Shown here in pieces: positions 61,854 through 64,000 of a stretch of 64,000 bases of DNA (position 1 is the first letter of the stretch; every line of letters starts with the position of its first letter). The position numbers and the translations under genes were made by a program. Below the pieces are notes generated by a model. The model was not told where the DNA came from and made no database searches. It was given only the letters and a program-made list of their open reading frames with translations. Origin of the DNA: CALINB01 sp938045325 (GTDB lineage: Bacteria; Pseudomonadota; Alphaproteobacteria; Rhodospirillales; CALINB01); NCBI GenBank assembly GCA_038114465.1, contig JAYNQW010000015.1, forward strand, positions 11,963 to 75,962, read 5' to 3'.

Positions 61854-63281
61854 ATGAGTGAAGATTTATCTCCTGTAATTATTTGGTTCAGGCAGGATTT
61901 ACGCTTAAGGGACAACTCTGCTTTAATCGCTGCGCATGAAACAGATCAGCCTATACTTCCTGTCTATATCCTAGATGATAAAAATAGTGGTGAATGGAAA
62001 ATTGGTGCGGCCAGCCGTTGGTGGCTGCGTGAGAGTCTCATAAAATTGAATGAGAGCCTGGAAGGGAAACTCTGTCTTGCAAAGGGAGATGCGCAAGAAG
62101 TGCTGTTAGGCCTTATCAAGAGCACTAAAGCCAAAGCCGTATATTGGAATAGATGCTATGAGCCTTGGCGCATTCAAAGGGATACAAAAATAAAAGACAC
62201 TTTGCGTGATGCTGGCATTGAAGCAAAGAGCTATAACGGCTCATTGCTTTTTGAGCCTCATACCGTCCTTAAAAAAGACGGCACGCCGTATAAAGTCTTT
62301 TCTCCTTTTTACAAAAAAGGTTGTCTTGGTAAAGGTGCAGGGCTCCATGCGCCTAAAGCTGTGCCGCAAAATTTAAAACTTTCTAAGAATAGGCTTCTTT
62401 CCCTTGATGACTTAAATCTATTGCCAACTATTCCTTGGCACAAAAAGATGCATAATTATTGGGAGCCCGGCGAAAAAGGCGCTCATTCTCGTCTCAATGC
62501 ATTCCTTGAAAATGGCTTAAAGGGTTACAAAGAAGGCCGCAATCATCCATCACGTCAAAACGTATCACGCCTTTCACCTTATCTTCATTTTGGAGAAATC
62601 TCCCCCAATGAAGTTTGGTATGCGGCGAAAACAAGAATGATTGCTGAGCATTGCGAAAGCGATGGTGAGCATTTCTTAAGTGAACTCGGCTGGCGTGAGT
62701 TTTCAAATAACCTGCTTTTTCATTTCCCAGACATACCGCACAAAAACTTACAAAATAAATTTGATGCATTTCCATGGCGGGATGATGATGAAGCTTTAAG
62801 GCGCTGGCAAAAAGGCCAGACGGGCTATCCCATAGTTGATGCGGGTATGCGTGAGCTCTGGGAAACAGGCTATATGCATAACCGCGTGCGTATGATTGTT
62901 GGCTCTTTTTTGGTTAAGAATTTAATGCTGCACTGGCACCATGGAGAGGACTGGTTCTGGGACTGTTTAGTTGATGCAGATCTGGCTAATAACAGTGCCA
63001 GCTGGCAGTGGATTGCGGGTTGCGGATCGGACGCAGCCCCTTATTTCAGGATTTTCAATCCGGTTACGCAGGGACAAAAATTTGATACAGACGGTGCCTA
63101 TGTTAGACGCTATGTGCCAGAGATAGCAGGATTGCCGGATAAATATTTACACAGTCCGTGGGAAGCAAAAGAGATGGTTTTAGCTGAAGCCGGAATTGAG
63201 CTGGGCAAAGACTACCCTGAACCCATCGTAGATCTAAAACAGTCCAGAGAAAGGGCCTTAGAAGCCTTTAAAGGATTATAG
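61854..63281 (+). CDS. phrA: Class I CPD photolyase
   Basis: About 475 residues from ATG 61854 (GAAAGG upstream). Antenna domain PVIIWFRQDLRLRDNSALIAA then the helical FAD domain: GYKEGRNHPSRQNVSRLSPYLHFGEISPNEVW, LGWREFSNNLLFHFP, GQTGYPIVDAGMRELWETGYMHNRVRMIVGSFLVKNLMLHWHHGEDWFWDCLVDADLANNSASWQW in separate conserved blocks. Light-driven repair of cyclobutane pyrimidine dimers. Second photolyase of the module; gene name phr/phrA is by family. Confidence 0.94.
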   Translation: MSEDLSPVIIWFRQDLRLRDNSALIAAHETDQPILPVYILDDKNSGEWKIGAASRWWLRESLIKLNESLEGKLCLAKGDAQEVLLGLIKSTKAKAVYWNRCYEPWRIQRDTKIKDTLRDAGIEAKSYNGSLLFEPHTVLKKDGTPYKVFSPFYKKGCLGKGAGLHAPKAVPQNLKLSKNRLLSLDDLNLLPTIPWHKKMHNYWEPGEKGAHSRLNAFLENGLKGYKEGRNHPSRQNVSRLSPYLHFGEISPNEVWYAAKTRMIAEHCESDGEHFLSELGWREFSNNLLFHFPDIPHKNLQNKFDAFPWRDDDEALRRWQKGQTGYPIVDAGMRELWETGYMHNRVRMIVGSFLVKNLMLHWHHGEDWFWDCLVDADLANNSASWQWIAGCGSDAAPYFRIFNPVTQGQKFDTDGAYVRRYVPEIAGLPDKYLHSPWEAKEMVLAEAGIELGKDYPEPIVDLKQSRERALEAFKGL

Positions 63282-63284
63282 ATC

Positions 63285-63725
63285 GTGCAGAATGTTCAGT
63301 TATTTAAATTACTCACCTTTGCAGGCACGATCCCTTTCATTGCTTGTACTATCCTGCAGTATGGTAATGCACCCAAATTTAATTTTCTCGGATCTTACAT
63401 TGAGATTGCGCTTATTTATGGCTTGGTGATCGCCTCTTTTATGTCTGGTGCACATTGGGGCATTTATCTCAGCCATAAAGATAGAAGTCCGTTTAATTTA
63501 TTTATTACAAGCAACATCCTCACTGTTCTTATCTGGCTTGTCTATTTGCTGTTCTCATCATCAGTTTTTCTTTTGTCATTGATTATAGGTTTTTCATTGT
63601 TGCTATGGATTGATTATCGTTTGTATCAGTCTGAAATTTTAAGCCACGAATATATAAAAACGCGCACTACCGTTACATTCATCGTGAACTTCTTTCTCCT
63701 TTTACTTCTGGTTTCTTTATGGTGA
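63285..63725 (+). CDS. DUF3429 membrane protein
   Basis: 146 residues, GTG start. Five hydrophobic helices, e.g. LLTFAGTIPFIACTIL, IEIALIYGLVIASFMSGAHWG and SVFLLSLIIGFSLLLWIDYRLY. The FMSGAHWG motif is the DUF3429/TMEM69-like signature. Often neighbours photolyase genes. Function unknown. Its TGA overlaps the start of the next frame. Confidence 0.85.
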   Translation: MQNVQLFKLLTFAGTIPFIACTILQYGNAPKFNFLGSYIEIALIYGLVIASFMSGAHWGIYLSHKDRSPFNLFITSNILTVLIWLVYLLFSSSVFLLSLIIGFSLLLWIDYRLYQSEILSHEYIKTRTTVTFIVNFFLLLLLVSLW

Positions 63726-63805
63726 ATATAGCGATTATCGGAGCAGGCTTATCTAGTCTCACTCTTGCTTCAGGGCTTGAAGATCAAGCCAATATCATCT
63801 TTTAA
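63719..63805 (+). pseudogene. FAD/NAD(P)-dependent oxidoreductase, N-terminal fragment
   Basis: ATG 63719 (or GTG 63722) overlaps the DUF3429 stop. It encodes VNIAIIGAGLSSLTLASGLEDQANIIF and then stops. The GxGxxS/G dinucleotide fold start matches the oxidoreductase that commonly follows photolyase genes, but nearly all the protein (usually 300+ residues) is missing; no remaining coding sequence is visible before the right inverted repeat. Confidence 0.75.
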
Positions 63806-63938
63806 TTTGGGTCCTTAAAAGGAATTTTAAGCCTGTTAACATGGTATTGATCTATATCTGGTCCCTGTGTGACCTAGAATTATCGAGTGCGCCTATATGG
63901 CGCATTTTCTATGGATAAAAAATATAGCAAAACAGTTT

Positions 63939-63993
63939 GGCACCGTGACCTGCCCCCATTGATTGGTCCGGTTTGAATGTTAGTGCATGATCC
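63939..63993. repeat. Right inverted repeat of the photolyase module
   Basis: Reverse complement of the left repeat (59851-59905), about 45 of 55 identical. The sequence between 63806 and 63938 holds no gene; it has small hairpins (TTAAAA/TTTTAA, GCGCC/GGCGC). The element runs off the window edge, so its far end and any transposase are not visible. Confidence 0.8.
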
Positions 63994-64000
63994 TTTTTTC

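Overview
The window looks like the chromosome of an alphaproteobacterium, probably near the Rhodospirillales. The strongest evidence is a circularly permuted two-piece tmRNA gene (about 35.63-35.96 kb, minus strand) whose tag reads ANDNEAFAVAA. Supporting evidence is the gene order thyA-folA / mrp / hflK-hflC-DUF2065-deg protease-miaA, the ilvBHC-leuA block, and mreBCD-mrdA-rodA. No replication origin, rRNA operon, CRISPR array or intact transposase was seen.

Region 1 (1-25 kb) is mostly small-molecule catabolism and transport. It holds the end of an MmgE/PrpD gene, two D-2-hydroxyacid dehydrogenases, three tandem EamA exporters and a periplasmic redox group (thioredoxin-like protein, stand-alone DsbD alpha domain, ferredoxin). 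A lytic transglycosylase, an N-formylglutamate amidohydrolase and tRNA-Val(GAC) follow. Then come a four-domain rhodanese protein with a cupin partner, a CoA-ester lyase with a CaiB/BaiF CoA-transferase, an ATP-pyrophosphatase, two TauD-type dioxygenases and a full-length MmgE/PrpD enzyme. The segment ends with an HTH-flavin reductase fusion that has an operator-like palindrome in its promoter, a polysaccharide deacetylase, an FGE-like protein and rpmJ.

Region 2 (22.7-39.7 kb) carries glcDEF (glycolate oxidation), a CPA2 antiporter, a large AsmA protein, a ribbon-helix-helix regulator, a His/Tyr/Lys-rich secreted protein, class I fumarase, and ssrA immediately upstream of sspB. These two act together: tmRNA tags stalled proteins and SspB delivers the tagged proteins to ClpXP. 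A thiol dioxygenase, a small membrane protein, thyA, folA and mrp follow.

Region 3 (39.9-58.8 kb) is housekeeping: membrane protein quality control (HflKC, Deg protease), miaA, branched-chain amino acid synthesis (ilvB, ilvH, ilvC, and leuA behind a leucine-rich leader peptide and attenuator), the rod-shape operon, a divergent CDP-alcohol phosphatidyltransferase, an SDR and an amine oxidase.

Region 4 (59.1-64 kb) begins at tRNA-Lys(CTT) and looks horizontally acquired: it is AT-richer and holds gene remnants. A light/DNA-repair module lies between two roughly 55-bp imperfect inverted repeats (59851-59905 and 63939-63993). It contains a truncated SOUL haem-binding gene, an FeS-type photolyase/cryptochrome, a class I photolyase, a DUF3429 membrane protein and a truncated FAD oxidoreductase. 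Both outer genes are cut close to the repeats, which suggests mobile-element ends trimmed an originally larger photolyase operon.
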